A DNA stretch of 13,775 nt from Glomus cerebriforme (Eukaryota > Glomeromycota > Glomeromycetes > Glomerales > Glomeraceae): NCBI GenBank assembly GCA_003550305.1, contig QKYT01000786.1:7658-21432 (forward strand). Direction: 5' to 3'. Below are positions 1 to 8,040 of this stretch, piece by piece. The position numbers and the translations under genes were made by a program. Position 1 is the stretch's first letter. Each line of letters opens with the position of its first letter. The notes below the pieces were generated by a model. It saw only the letters and a list, made by a program, of their open reading frames with translations. It did not search any database and was not told where the DNA came from.

Positions 1-1113
1 ATGAACGTGTATGAAGAGGTTAATTTTTTACTTATAATAGAATTTTTAGTCATTTCTAAGTCAAAAGCTTATGTTTCCTGATTTTATGGTGCATACCCTC
101 ACTTCAAGGCCATACATTATGTTAATAGCGGATTTACGACCACGATTTCTATCCCAATCTATATTTCCTTTTTATATTAATATACATAATATATTGTACA
201 TACAGTATAAAGATCGTAAAATTCACGTATTTCTAGTTAATAAGTTCTTGATATTTATTTCTTCTAATTTACAATCTTTTATAATATTTTATAAAAATTA
301 TTTCACTTGCATGAATTAACCTTAAATTTATTACAAGGAATTTATATATAACAACTCTTATATTTTATTTATATTTCATCAGAAAATTTTCTTTATAAAG
401 TATATCTTTTAAAAAGTTATTACCAAAAAAGTTACAGTGTTACTAATTTATTTACGTTTTATTTTCTAGTATGTTCTCTATGGACCATAATTATTAAATG
501 ACATNTGGTCTTCTATCCTCATTATGCTCATTANCATGACTATAAGTTTGGGNTTTAATTTNTTACACATACAGTATTTAAAGTTCTTACATAGTTCTTA
601 AGAAGCTGTTATGGGGTGGAATTCATCAGTATAATTGAAGAAAAAGAGAGTATTTGTAATAATCTTTAATTTTATTTAGTTTCTATATTGATTTATAAGA
701 TTTATAATCAAAATTATTTTAATTATTATATATAAGAAAGTTCTTTTATGAATCACGTAAAATATTAAGCTTTTTTACATGAAAAAAATTCAATTCCATC
801 AAAGATTAATTAATACTGAATATTATTAATTATGAAATCTTTGTTAAATAGACTGTAATATAGTAAGTAGACTGATAATATTATAAATATTAATTTTCAT
901 ATGTATTTGTTAAAAGTTTTATTTATTAAAATTAAAACACAATTAATTACAATAAATAAAAAAAATTCTCATCAATGAACAAATCCTCAACTTTAAATTT
1001 CTTAATAACTCCTAATTCAATATATTTGTTAATTATTTCCATATTTTTTAGTATGTTTCATTTAGATTTTGTCATAAAGAAATGGTGATCCGATATTATT
1101 GAAATCCAAAAAA
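1..1113. other. AT-rich non-coding region
   Basis: I see no convincing gene here. A frame-1 reading is open from base 1 to a TGA at 79-81 (26 codons). It could be the tail of a gene entering from the left, but it has no recognisable motif. TACAGTA motifs lie at 201-207 and 570-576. Four single N bases at 505, 534, 553 and 562 mark unresolved consensus positions. The ORF at 71-319 has ordinary AT-rich composition and no domain, so I treat it as chance. Confidence 0.6.
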
Positions 1114-1786
1114 TTAATGGGAAAAACTGTAATAAATTGCTCTTTCATGACAGGGTAAAATATTAAAATTATATCCTTCTAAATTCGAGAATTTAATTTC
1201 CTCGGCGACATCAAATTGATTAGATATTCCGACGGATTTGGATCGTCGTGACCCAATTCCATAAACATTCATAAAGATGAGATGCTGATGGTCTGTTGGA
1301 TGGATTTGCATCTAAATATTGTAACATTAATCTAGCGAAAACAAGTGAAGTTCCGTTAATAATATTTGATCTTAATCCTGAGATCTCTTGAACAAGTTGT
1401 TTATCATGAGGTTTATCATTATATGCATGATCATGCAAAAGTTATAGATATCAGATTCTTTGGTTAATTTATTTTCGTAAAAAACTTCTGGCATAAGATC
1501 AAGTCCGTGTAAGTCAGTATCCGCGGTTTTACCATCAATTGAATCCATCTCATTTTCAATTAATATATTTCCCGCGTAAATGTCCATGAAAAAGGTCAAG
1601 ATTATGAATAAAATGAAATCCTGCAGATAATGACCATAAGATATCTACGATATCTCTCCGGCAAAGAATTCCCATTGACTCGTCTAGGTAAGAATATAAA
1701 TTTCCGTCTTTGTAATATCCAATGACGAACATGTAACACAATGTTGGATCTTTGGTCATACAAATTTCATTTCGAGATACAGGCAC
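1114..1786 (-). pseudogene. C-terminal half of a TKL-type kinase-like protein, multiply frameshifted
   Basis: Three reading frames in succession spell one kinase-like C-lobe. It begins near ICMTKDPTLCYMFVIGYY (hinge strand), then DGNLYSYLDES, DIVDILWSLSAGFHFIHNL (helix E), FHGHL (catalytic loop), AGNILIENEMDSIDGK, TADTDLHG (DFG position), PEVFYENKLTKESDIYNF (activation segment and subdomain IX), DKPHDKQLVQEISGLR, LDANPSNRPSASHLYECL (subdomain XI) and a tail ending PCHERAIYYSF. The frame breaks near 1574-1578, again between about 1425 and 1440, and more than once near 1225-1255. The N-lobe is missing: an in-frame stop lies at 1793-1795 and no ATP-binding sequence precedes it. The HRD catalytic Asp position reads His and DFG reads DTD, so even an undamaged relative may be a pseudokinase. 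Each break could be a sequencing indel, but at least three in under 700 bp favours a true pseudogene. The kinase-like call is firm and the non-functional call is likely. Confidence 0.85.
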
Positions 1787-2402
1787 GTGGTTTTATTTAT
1801 TTAGTATGTGCTGAGAAAATCAATGATCATTTAACACTTTGTCTCTTTTCTCAGTCATCACATAAAGAGGGATTACAAAGATTTAATATTTTATTGGGCT
1901 GTTAATAGTAATTTTTCCTAAATTATCCCCGTTCTGTTGTTACACGTGACAATGAAAATCTTGGACAAAAATACAAATGGAATGAAACTTCACTCTAATG
2001 CTGGTGCGGTGACATTTAGTAATACTCATTTAAATTATTTTTCTTTGATTTAGAAATTATATATATATATGTTTTTATTGTATACGAAAATTTAGAATCG
2101 AATAAAGCTTAATTAGTGTTTTGTGTTAAAAATCTTAAAAGTTGGTTACAGTACATACAGTATTTACGATAAACGTCTTAATTATAATTTATAAAGATTA
2201 AGTTTATGATTCCTCATTGAATAAAACGAAAAACGAATTTAGGAAAATCAAAAGAAAGGAATTTCCGGTATAACAAACCGGCGTTTAAACGGAATTGAAT
2301 AAATTAGAAGACGATTGTTTTACTACCGATTTTAGTAAAAAGTCTATCTCTGCAAAGACGAAATGATAATAATGTTTAAATTGCGATAAATAATATAAAA
2401 TA
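1787..2402. other. Non-coding stretch with small dyads
   Basis: No gene is supported. CACGTG occurs at 1784-1789 and 1943-1948. Two TACAGTA motifs stand 9 bp apart at 2147-2153 and 2156-2162. A short CCGGT/ACCGG dyad at 2265-2281 is followed by the palindrome GTTTAAAC at 2283-2290. An (AT)n run lies near 2057-2070. Confidence 0.6.
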
Positions 2403-2447
2403 AATAAATTGTTCTTTCACGACAGAGTAAAGTATTAAAATTAAATC
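2403..2447 (-). pseudogene. 45-bp relic of the kinase C-terminal tail
   Basis: By direct comparison this stretch matches 1131-1175 at 40 of 45 positions, without gaps, and in the same orientation. On the minus strand it can be read as NFNTLLCRERTIY, against NFNILPCHERAIY in the larger kinase relic. It lies 62 nt past the stop codon of the intact minus-strand gene at 2510-3148, so it would fall in that gene's 3' UTR. No other kinase sequence is visible beside it. I read it as a second, almost erased kinase copy or a small local duplication of the tail. Confidence 0.7.
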
Positions 2448-2509
2448 TTGAATTTATATATATTTCAAATATTTTCAAGTTAAAACTAAGTTATTTGTAA
2501 TACGTGAAA

Positions 2510-3148
2510 TTATTGTTGTTGTGGATTAGTTTCATAAGTATAATCGCCAAAACCATTTTGCGAGCTACTATCGTTACTATCGTTACTATCGTTGTAATTT
2601 TGAATATCCACCATTGAAACAGACATTAAGTTGCATAGTTTCTGTTTCAAATTTTGTTCAAGATTTAGTTTTTGTTGTAAAGACAACAATACTTCACATT
2701 TTACATCAAAACCCATTCCATTATTCAAGATATTTTCTATTAGATGGTATGGAAGTAATTTACAAGTAACATAATAAACTGTAGAATGATCATCTGGATG
2801 TTGAAAAAAGAATCCATGGTTATAATGATCATGATCATCAGCATCTTTTAAAATAATTTTACAAGTTACATAATAAAAATTATTATCATCTGGAGAAAAG
2901 TGATAAAACTTTAAGTAACGCAAAATCTGATGCTGTTGCGTTTCAACTTGATCAAAAATGGAAAAATCACATGATGTGTCAGAAGTATTTATCATATTTC
3001 CTTGAGAAGATTCTTGATGTTGTGTAATTGATTGAATTGTGGACATATCTGTAGGAGAATCGAAAGATTCACTAGTCATGTTGGAAGAATTGAAAGAGTC
3101 AGGTTGAGAATCATTCATGGTAAATGGTGGTTGATCATAATCACTCAT
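2510..3148 (-). CDS. Uncharacterised 212-aa protein, local family copy 1
   Basis: An intact single-exon ORF starts at ATG (3146-3148) and ends at TAA (2510-2512). I do not recognise the family and assign no function. Residues 1-70 are Ser/Thr/Gln/Asn/Asp-rich and probably disordered. A conserved core at about 72-175 is shared with the copies at 6722-7264 and 10291-10652. Residues 176-212 form an Asn/Ser/Asp/Gln-rich tail. The core holds an internal duplication: SPDDNNFYYVTCKII (85-99) and HPDDHSTVYYVTCKLL (117-132), separated by a His/Asp-rich linker. PYHLIENILNN follows, then a probable helix ending in LEQNLKQKL. There is no signal peptide or membrane segment. Conservation of the core between two open copies with different ends argues that it is a real gene. 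CACGTG at 3884-3889 is about 735 bp upstream. The low-complexity ends would suit a regulatory or scaffold protein, but this is only a guess. Confidence 0.85.
   Translation of the reverse strand: MSDYDQPPFTMNDSQPDSFNSSNMTSESFDSPTDMSTIQSITQHQESSQGNMINTSDTSCDFSIFDQVETQQHQILRYLKFYHFSPDDNNFYYVTCKIILKDADDHDHYNHGFFFQHPDDHSTVYYVTCKLLPYHLIENILNNGMGFDVKCEVLLSLQQKLNLEQNLKQKLCNLMSVSMVDIQNYNDSNDSNDSSSQNGFGDYTYETNPQQQ
2567..2593 (-). repeat. In-frame 9-bp tandem repeat (Asn-Asp-Ser x3)
   Basis: Three exact copies of a 9-mer (ACTATCGTT on the plus strand) encode NDS-NDS-NDS in the tail of copy 1. Each unit is three codons, so expansion or contraction keeps the frame. Copy 2 has a single NYNDSG at the matching place (residues 149-154), so the repeat has grown in copy 1. 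Confidence 0.85.
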
Positions 3149-3299
3149 ATTGTAAAATAAAATTTTTGTGTTTATTACAAGAATTTTTGTAAACGTAAAA
3201 AAAATGGGTTGTTATTTAATATTTATTTGAAAAAATCCTTTAAGATTTGATATTTGGTTCTTAGGGAATTCGATTTTATTTATAATTGCTGGAGTTTGT

Positions 3300-3407
3300 C
3301 ACGTTTCTGATCAGACACAAAATAGTAATACATTCATATGACCTGATCGACCATATGATCTCGGCTATGCTTCGTTTCATATATATAAAAATGATCACGT
3401 TTCTGAT
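3300..3407. repeat. 12-bp direct repeat with an internal CATATG dyad
   Basis: CACGTTTCTGAT occurs exactly at 3300-3311 and 3396-3407. Between the copies, TCATATG (3334-3340) and CATATGA (3352-3358) form a perfect 7-bp inverted repeat with an 11-nt spacer. It lies 150-260 bp upstream of the start of copy 1, so it could be regulatory or a small repeat relic. Confidence 0.6.
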
Positions 3408-3883
3408 GGATAAGAATAGAAATTTCCTTATTAATGCTAAATAAAAGTAAAAATCAAGTGACATAACATTTGCGCCACCGCCACCACGGAATAAACGCCA
3501 TTGTAATAGAATATGCACAAATTGATAAGATTAAAACGCTATCAGTAATTATGTTTTACTACGGTAGTGTTTAAATTTTCACTTTTTAGGGTAACAAACA
3601 TGTGTAGTATATGGTCAAAATGTACATGTCCTATATGATATGTATTGCAGTTCGTAGACTAACTTTATGAATTCTTTTTTTAACTACAATATAATAACGT
3701 TAAATATTGCTATAAGGTTAAACTATGAACAATGAAGAAAAACTGGTTCATATGTTTAATACTTTTCATTGGGAAGGGATGGTTCATTTGATTCTATTTT
3801 AATTTTTTACTTTAGCTTTCATTAAACAAAATATGATTAATGAAAATCAAGTTTTGTTTTTTTAACAGCAACGCAATTTCGAT

Positions 3884-3889
3884 CACGTG
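3884..3889. promoter_or_regulatory. CACGTG (E-box-like) site upstream of copy 1
   Basis: CACGTG lies in the context ATCACGTG, the same half-context seen upstream of copy 2 and of pseudogene copy 3. Here it is single and about 735 bp from the start codon, so a link with copy 1 is weak. In fungi CACGTG is the core bound by bHLH factors of the Cbf1/Pho4 type; binding here is inferred only. Confidence 0.3.
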
Positions 3890-3921
3890 TCCCGTGTCAC
3901 GCCCTCTGATTTTCATTTTTC

Positions 3922-3937
3922 TATCATATGTATGATA
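3922..3937. repeat. 7-bp dyad with 2-bp centre
   Basis: TATCATA (3922-3928) and TATGATA (3931-3937) are perfect reverse complements around a TG centre. This could be a dimer-binding site or chance in AT-rich DNA. Confidence 0.4.
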
Positions 3938-5154
3938 AGAAAATCCTATTTGTCACCTTAATGCCGGTCAAAAATTACAAAAAGGAAATCAGTCTAAAAC
4001 AAATTTATGAAAGAAAATAAACTAACCATTTTTAATTATTATTAATTTAAAAAATATAACAGACATTAAGAATTCTTAATACAGTAAATGAATGAATAAA
4101 ATAATTTACACATTTCCAATTCAAATACCATTTTGAAAGTAATTTGTTTCAACTAAATGAAAAAAAACCGAATATTGAAAGTCTCATGCAATTGTTTACT
4201 ACATACATATTTTAGTCAAATGACGTTAATTATAATGTTAATCATCTGATGATCAACAGCAGATTAGAATTCTGCAACAGAACTAGTATTGTTGAAAATT
4301 CAAAAATGCTTTACAAATCACATTGAACTCCTTGTTTCGGTATAAAAATAGTGTTTACAGTATATAAAATTTTATCTCTTTTTCTCTTGTTGCCTAAATA
4401 TAGAAATACCATTGTTTTTAAATTGATCTTGGCACCGTCGACCCGGATGTTTGTTCTCGATATCAGATATTTAAAGTGCCAATTTTTTATCAAAGTTGTT
4501 AAAATGAGGATTGTTAGACTAATTTGGATGCGACTATTTGTCAATATTAGTTGAAGATTCTTGGAGAGAAATTTTAGTGAATGAAATTTATTTTAGTTAA
4601 GATAAAATCTGATAGATTATGCATTGCTTGTAGCTCAATAACCGACTGATTGCATAAATGGTTTCATAATAAATCTCATGTAAATGCACGTTATAATAAA
4701 AAAAAAGGTAAACAAAATGAATTAATAGAGTTGGAAATTCCACAAACCGCAATCTTAATGATATTTTTGGTAGTTTATACAACATGTATGTTTTTTAATA
4801 ATAAGATTTATATGAAAATGAATGGATATTTAATAAGAAATTTAAAGTGGCGTGAAGGTTCAATGAATAAATATATTTTGATTATCTTCATATAAAATTT
4901 ATAATTGACTGCGCTTTTTCGTCGTTTTTTTTGAACTTTGATTGATTTAAATTTTATGCAATATGTCTGCATTGTAAAAAATAAAATTCATGCTAAAATT
5001 TGATATAAAATATGCTTTGTTTTGACTTCCTCAAAAAAAATAAAATAAATAAAAATAAGAAAACAAATTCTATGCACATTTTTGTATATCTTCATCATCG
5101 AAATGACAAATACTGAATTACGTGTTTAAAGTATTACTAAAGATCACAAAGATC

Positions 5155-5283
5155 GAAGAGGAAAGCTCATCCTCTTCAGACAAGAGTTTGGAGAGGAAAA
5201 TAGACATATGACGCAGCATGTCAACAGCTGCGTCAAGAGCGTGGACTCATTTGTCCACGAAGGGCAGTTGACTCTCCCAACTC
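5155..5283. ncRNA. Folded island: candidate structured RNA or palindromic element
   Basis: Four sets of complementary arms sit in 129 bases of unusually GC-rich sequence. (a) GAAGAGG (5155-5161) pairs with CCTCTTC (5171-5177), loop 9. (b) GAGTTTGGAGAG (5184-5195) pairs with CTCTCCCAACTC (5272-5283) at 11 of 12 positions and encloses the next two. (c) TGACGCAGC (5209-5217) pairs perfectly with GCTGCGTCA (5227-5235), loop 9. (d) CGTGGAC (5240-5246) pairs perfectly with GTCCACG (5253-5259), loop 6. Together (b) to (d) make a closed multi-branch structure with a hairpin just outside. I compared it with tRNA, spliceosomal RNA and RNase P/MRP signatures as I know them and found no convincing match. 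It could be a structured RNA gene of either strand or a nested palindromic transposable element. No coding frame explains the pairing. Confidence 0.4.
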
Positions 5284-5368
5284 GAATATATGGATGTGAT
5301 TGATTTTAGCACGTAATTTATGTAAATTAAAAATTTTTAGTAAAAATTATATACTGTATATAGTCTTT

Positions 5369-5624
5369 CATTCCTCCACTCTTCGTTCCATTTTATCCAT
5401 TCCTCCATTCTCTCTCCGCTCCGTTTTATCCATTCCTCCATTCTCTCTCCGCTCCGTTTTATCCATTCCTTCATTCTCTCCGCTCCGTTTTATCCATTCC
5501 TCCATTCTCTCTCCGCTCCGTTTTATCCATCCTCCATTCTCTCTCCGCTCCGTTTTATCCATTCCTACATTCTCTCTCCGCTCCGTTTTATCCATTCCTC
5601 CATTCTCTCTCCGCTCCATTTTAC
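5369..5624. repeat. Minisatellite, eight units of about 33 bp
   Basis: Head-to-tail units begin at 5369, 5398, 5431, 5464, 5495, 5528, 5560 and 5593. Lengths are 29, 33, 33, 31, 33, 32, 33 and about 32 bp. Each unit carries CATTCCTCCATTCTCT, then CCGCTCCG, then TTTTATC. The plus strand is strictly pyrimidine-rich and the first unit is the most diverged. Because 33 is a multiple of three and the 31- and 32-bp units together restore the phase, frames stay open across the array on both strands (5300-5641 plus, 5368-5619 minus). I regard these frames as by-products of the repeat. A TACTGTA motif lies 10 bp before the array (5352-5358). Confidence 0.95.
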
Positions 5625-5641
5625 CATTCGAAATATTGTGA

Positions 5642-6470
5642 ATAAGGAAAATACTAAGCTGCTTTGAAAAATAAAAGATTACAATGTACCGTTTATTTAG
5701 TTAAATCATTTTTATGTAATAATAGATTTTAATTGAAAATAAACATTAAATTAACTTATTTATTTTTTATATTAAATAATATAACGTTTATCAATGTTTT
5801 ATATACCATATTTAAATTTTCTTAAAGTCACTATTTCCGTATAAATTTTCAAAATGGTTGAAAATTGACAATTTATCCCAATAAAACAAAAGTATAATGA
5901 TGTTTTTCCGTATAATTTCCGACAAATTATGTGCAATTTTTGAAATTATTTCGTTCACATTTTTCCATAGAAACATAACCCGATATAAATTAATAAATCA
6001 GTAACCTATTTTGGAATTCAATTAGTTACGGAGGTTGAAATCCGGATTAGAGTAAAACAATCAAGGAAAGCTTGATTTTTATTTCTTGTTGATCTTTATA
6101 ATTCTTTATTCGTGACTCATAATGACACTTGCTGACTATTAATTTTCTCATTCAAGTGATTTCCTTTTTTATCTTTATTTTTTTTTACTCTTGAATAGGT
6201 CGAAATATCTTTATTTAAGAATTAAGACAAAGGATCTTTAAGACAAAGAATTTTTTTGTTTAATATTGTAATTAGTGTTGTGGGGCTGGGGAAAAACAGT
6301 TTCGCCCAGCAAACTTCCTATGGATTTTTCTCATTTTTCTTTGAACTAGTTACTATAATCGCTTAAATCTATTTATAGAAAATCTTAAAAATAAATTTGT
6401 GACATTACAACGGAATCATGGAAAAGTTTACTAACCCGTGTTAGTGTAGTGCCCTAACTATTTTTTTAAT
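5642..6470. other. Non-coding region before copy 2
   Basis: AT-rich with several homopolymer runs and no supported gene. The one structured item is the hairpin at 6285-6310. Confidence 0.6.
6285..6310. repeat. GC-rich hairpin patch
   Basis: GCTGGG (6285-6290) and CCCAGC (6305-6310) are perfect 6-bp arms around a 14-nt loop, a GC-rich patch in AT-rich surroundings. GGGGCTGGG recurs at 13161-13169, so it may be a fragment of a dispersed repeat. Confidence 0.4.
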
Positions 6471-6472
6471 TT

Positions 6473-6510
6473 CACGTGTCTTCATATAATTTAAGTTATC
6501 AGATCACGTG
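6473..6510 (+). promoter_or_regulatory. Paired CACGTG sites upstream of copy 2
   Basis: TTTCACGTG (core 6473-6478) and ATCACGTG (core 6505-6510) stand 32 bp apart, about three helical turns. They end 211 bp before the ATG of the 180-aa gene. The same two sites, in the same order and orientation relative to the gene and 22 bp apart, occur upstream of pseudogene copy 3. A bHLH-type activator is the natural candidate from fungal precedent; this is inference. Confidence 0.45.
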
Positions 6511-6519
6511 ATTATTCCA

Positions 6520-6545
6520 AATCATTGTTTCAAGAAACAATGATT
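6520..6545. promoter_or_regulatory. 12-bp perfect dyad in the copy 2 upstream region
   Basis: AATCATTGTTTC (6520-6531) and GAAACAATGATT (6534-6545) are exact reverse complements separated by two A bases. It begins 9 bp after the second CACGTG and ends 176 bp before the start codon. It could be an operator for a dimeric DNA-binding protein or the relic of a small palindromic element. I did not find the half-site elsewhere in the window. Confidence 0.5.
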
Positions 6546-6721
6546 GTAACGTTATACTAATTTCTAATTATAAAATCAGTTTACTATTCACCGCAGTACT
6601 CAAATAAATTGTTTTACCGAATTTAATTATCCAAAATAATTTCATTATAAACCATTCAAAAAAAAAATATAAAATATGAAGAATCTGGACATTTTTTTTT
6701 TAATATTAAGATTTTTTTATC

Positions 6722-7264
6722 ATGAATAACTCTCAAACTATCCCTCATTCTAACGATTTTCCTATGGAGATGACTGTAGTTCAACACCAAGAATTACAAC
6801 ATCAACAGATTTTGTTTAAAGATTTTTATTATCTTTCACCAAATGACAATAATTTTTATTTCATAACCTGTAAAATTATTTTACAAGATGATCCTGCCTC
6901 TTTTGATGATCATAATTGTCATAATCACGTGTTCTTTTATCAACACCCAAGTATTCCCTCTGCAGAGTATTATGTTACTTGTAAATTACTTCCATATCAC
7001 TTAATAGAAAATATTTTGAATAATACATTGGATTTTAATGCAATTGATTTAAAACTATCCTTACACCAAAGATTTAATCTTGAAAAAAGCTTGAAACAAA
7101 AACTTTTCGATCTATTCCATTGTAATAGAAATGCAAACTCAATTGTTTCAATGACAGATAATCAAAATTATAATGACAGTGGTCTACCAAGCAATGATCA
7201 TATTGTTTACCAAGATACAAATGAATTGAATGATATTTATTATAATAATATCACTCATCCATAG
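6722..7264 (+). CDS. Uncharacterised 180-aa protein, local family copy 2
   Basis: An intact single-exon ORF runs from ATG at 6722 to TAG at 7262-7264; a T-rich tract lies just before the start. It is homologous to the 212-aa product at 2510-3148 through the core (about residues 22-133) and is inverted relative to it. It shares SPNDNNFYFITCKIIL (39-54), FFYQHP (71-76), YYVTCKLLPYHLIENILNN (83-101) and a helix ending LEKSLKQKL (120-128). The C-tail retains DNQNYNDSG (146-154) and ends in Asn/Tyr/Ile-rich sequence. The N-terminus is about 50 residues shorter and lacks most of the Ser/Thr-rich leader of copy 1. No signal peptide or membrane helix is visible. I cannot name the family. Upstream lie two CACGTG boxes and a 12-bp dyad, so this is the copy with the richest apparent promoter. 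AATAAA occurs at 7338-7343 and 7605-7610 downstream. Confidence 0.85.
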   Translation: MNNSQTIPHSNDFPMEMTVVQHQELQHQQILFKDFYYLSPNDNNFYFITCKIILQDDPASFDDHNCHNHVFFYQHPSIPSAEYYVTCKLLPYHLIENILNNTLDFNAIDLKLSLHQRFNLEKSLKQKLFDLFHCNRNANSIVSMTDNQNYNDSGLPSNDHIVYQDTNELNDIYYNNITHP

Positions 7265-7697
7265 CAATCGAGTTTCGATAATTTTGCATTTAACTAATTA
7301 AAATCAAGATAATTCATTATATTTTTTCATATTGTTAAATAAATTTAAAAATGTAATGGTGTATCAAATTATAGTATATTATTTTGTAAAATTGTACAGT
7401 ATATCTATTCGCTTTTTTTGTTTGTATGTGTGACTTATAATTATACATACAGTACATTTAGAGGTAGTTGTAGAGTAGGGTTGACAAATTGAGTATAGTA
7501 TAGTGTTAAAATCGATGTGTATAGAAATTTTATATATACTCAACAGTATGTATTGTAACATTTGAAATATGTATTGTATAATTATTTATAAGATTAGACA
7601 TGTAAATAAAGTTATTTTCTTTTCTTAACAAATTTGGCTAAATACAGTACATACCTAATTTATATACAGTCGTACGTATGTGATGAAAAAAAAATAT
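7265..7697. other. Non-coding region with clustered TACAGTA motifs
   Basis: 3' flank of copy 2. AATAAA-type poly(A) signals lie at 7338-7343 and 7605-7610; the first, 73 nt after the stop, is the likelier one. TACAGTA occurs at 7395-7401, 7448-7454 and 7643-7649, with near variants in between. The minus-strand frame at 7379-7561 has no motif and is taken as chance. Confidence 0.5.
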
Positions 7698-7832
7698 GTT
7701 GTGCGTCAGATGTCAGACGTCGACCGGCCTAAATTACGGGCTCATTTGGGCTGATCTTTATAATGCCCTAAGCAGCATTAGTCATCTGACGCGCGTCATC
7801 TATCAGTTGACGCAAATCGACACTGACACAAC
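7698..7832. mobile_element. Small inverted-repeat (MITE-like) element
   Basis: A 135-bp GC-richer segment starts GTTGTG and ends CACAAC. It is flanked on both sides by ATAT (7694-7697 and 7833-7836), which could be a target duplication. Inside, GCGTCAGATG (7703-7712) is matched by CATCTGACGC (7783-7792). TGACGCGCGTCA (7787-7798) is a perfect palindrome, and GCGTCA (7793-7798) pairs with TGACGC (7808-7813). It has no coding capacity of its own; the plus-strand frame at 7696-7965 simply runs through it. A 4-bp AT-only flank is weak support, so a structured RNA or a plain palindromic repeat is possible. It shares TGACGC/GCGTCA, CAGTTGAC and CTCATTTG with the folded island at 5155-5283. Confidence 0.5.
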
Positions 7833-8040
7833 ATATACAGTATACCTAAATTTACTATATGTTGGATTAAAAAATTTTCCATACATATATACTGTTCGCA
7901 ATTTAGAAATAATCAATTACTTTAAAGAAAATCATTGCGCAAATTTCTTTCCGCAACAAATATAAATTGTAAATATTCACCTTTAAATTCATTTATTGTT
8001 TATTATATTTATATTATATAATATTAAATTAGATTCAGGA

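Larger units (their letters stand above)
3149..5154. other. Long non-coding region between copy 1 and the folded island
   Basis: No supported gene. Open frames at 3276-3518 (minus), 4311-4554 (both strands) and 4597-4895 (both strands) are AT-driven. They lack motifs, and they are equally open on the opposite strand where they overlap. Contents worth recording are a 12-bp direct repeat at 3300-3407, CACGTG at 3884, a dyad at 3922-3937, and TACAGTA at 4080-4086 and 4356-4362. A short GC-rich patch lies at 3471-3488 (GGT/GGC-type repeats on the minus strand). Confidence 0.5.

Noticed and set aside
71..319. 82-codon plus-strand ORF
   Set aside because: AT-driven composition, no motif, no homolog in the window, no distinct upstream signal.
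3276..3518. 80-codon minus-strand ORF with a Gly run
   Set aside because: The Gly run comes from a short GC-rich repeat; the rest is AT-driven and it crosses the 12-bp direct repeat.
4311..4554. Overlapping ORFs on both strands
   Set aside because: Equally open on both strands, no motif, nothing to choose one.
4597..4895. Overlapping ORFs on both strands with hydrophobic stretches
   Set aside because: Hydrophobicity follows from T-rich codons; no start context or homolog supports a gene.
5155..5283. RNase P/MRP RNA, because GAAAGCTCAT resembles the CR-I region
   Set aside because: The motif is in a simple hairpin loop here, the region is too short, and the partner conserved regions are not seen.
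5300..5641. Ser/Pro/Leu-rich repeat protein from the minisatellite, and its minus-strand counterpart
   Set aside because: The 33-bp period keeps frames open automatically on both strands; no independent coding evidence.
7696..7965. 89-codon plus-strand ORF
   Set aside because: It begins inside the inverted-repeat element and continues into AT-rich flank; no motif.
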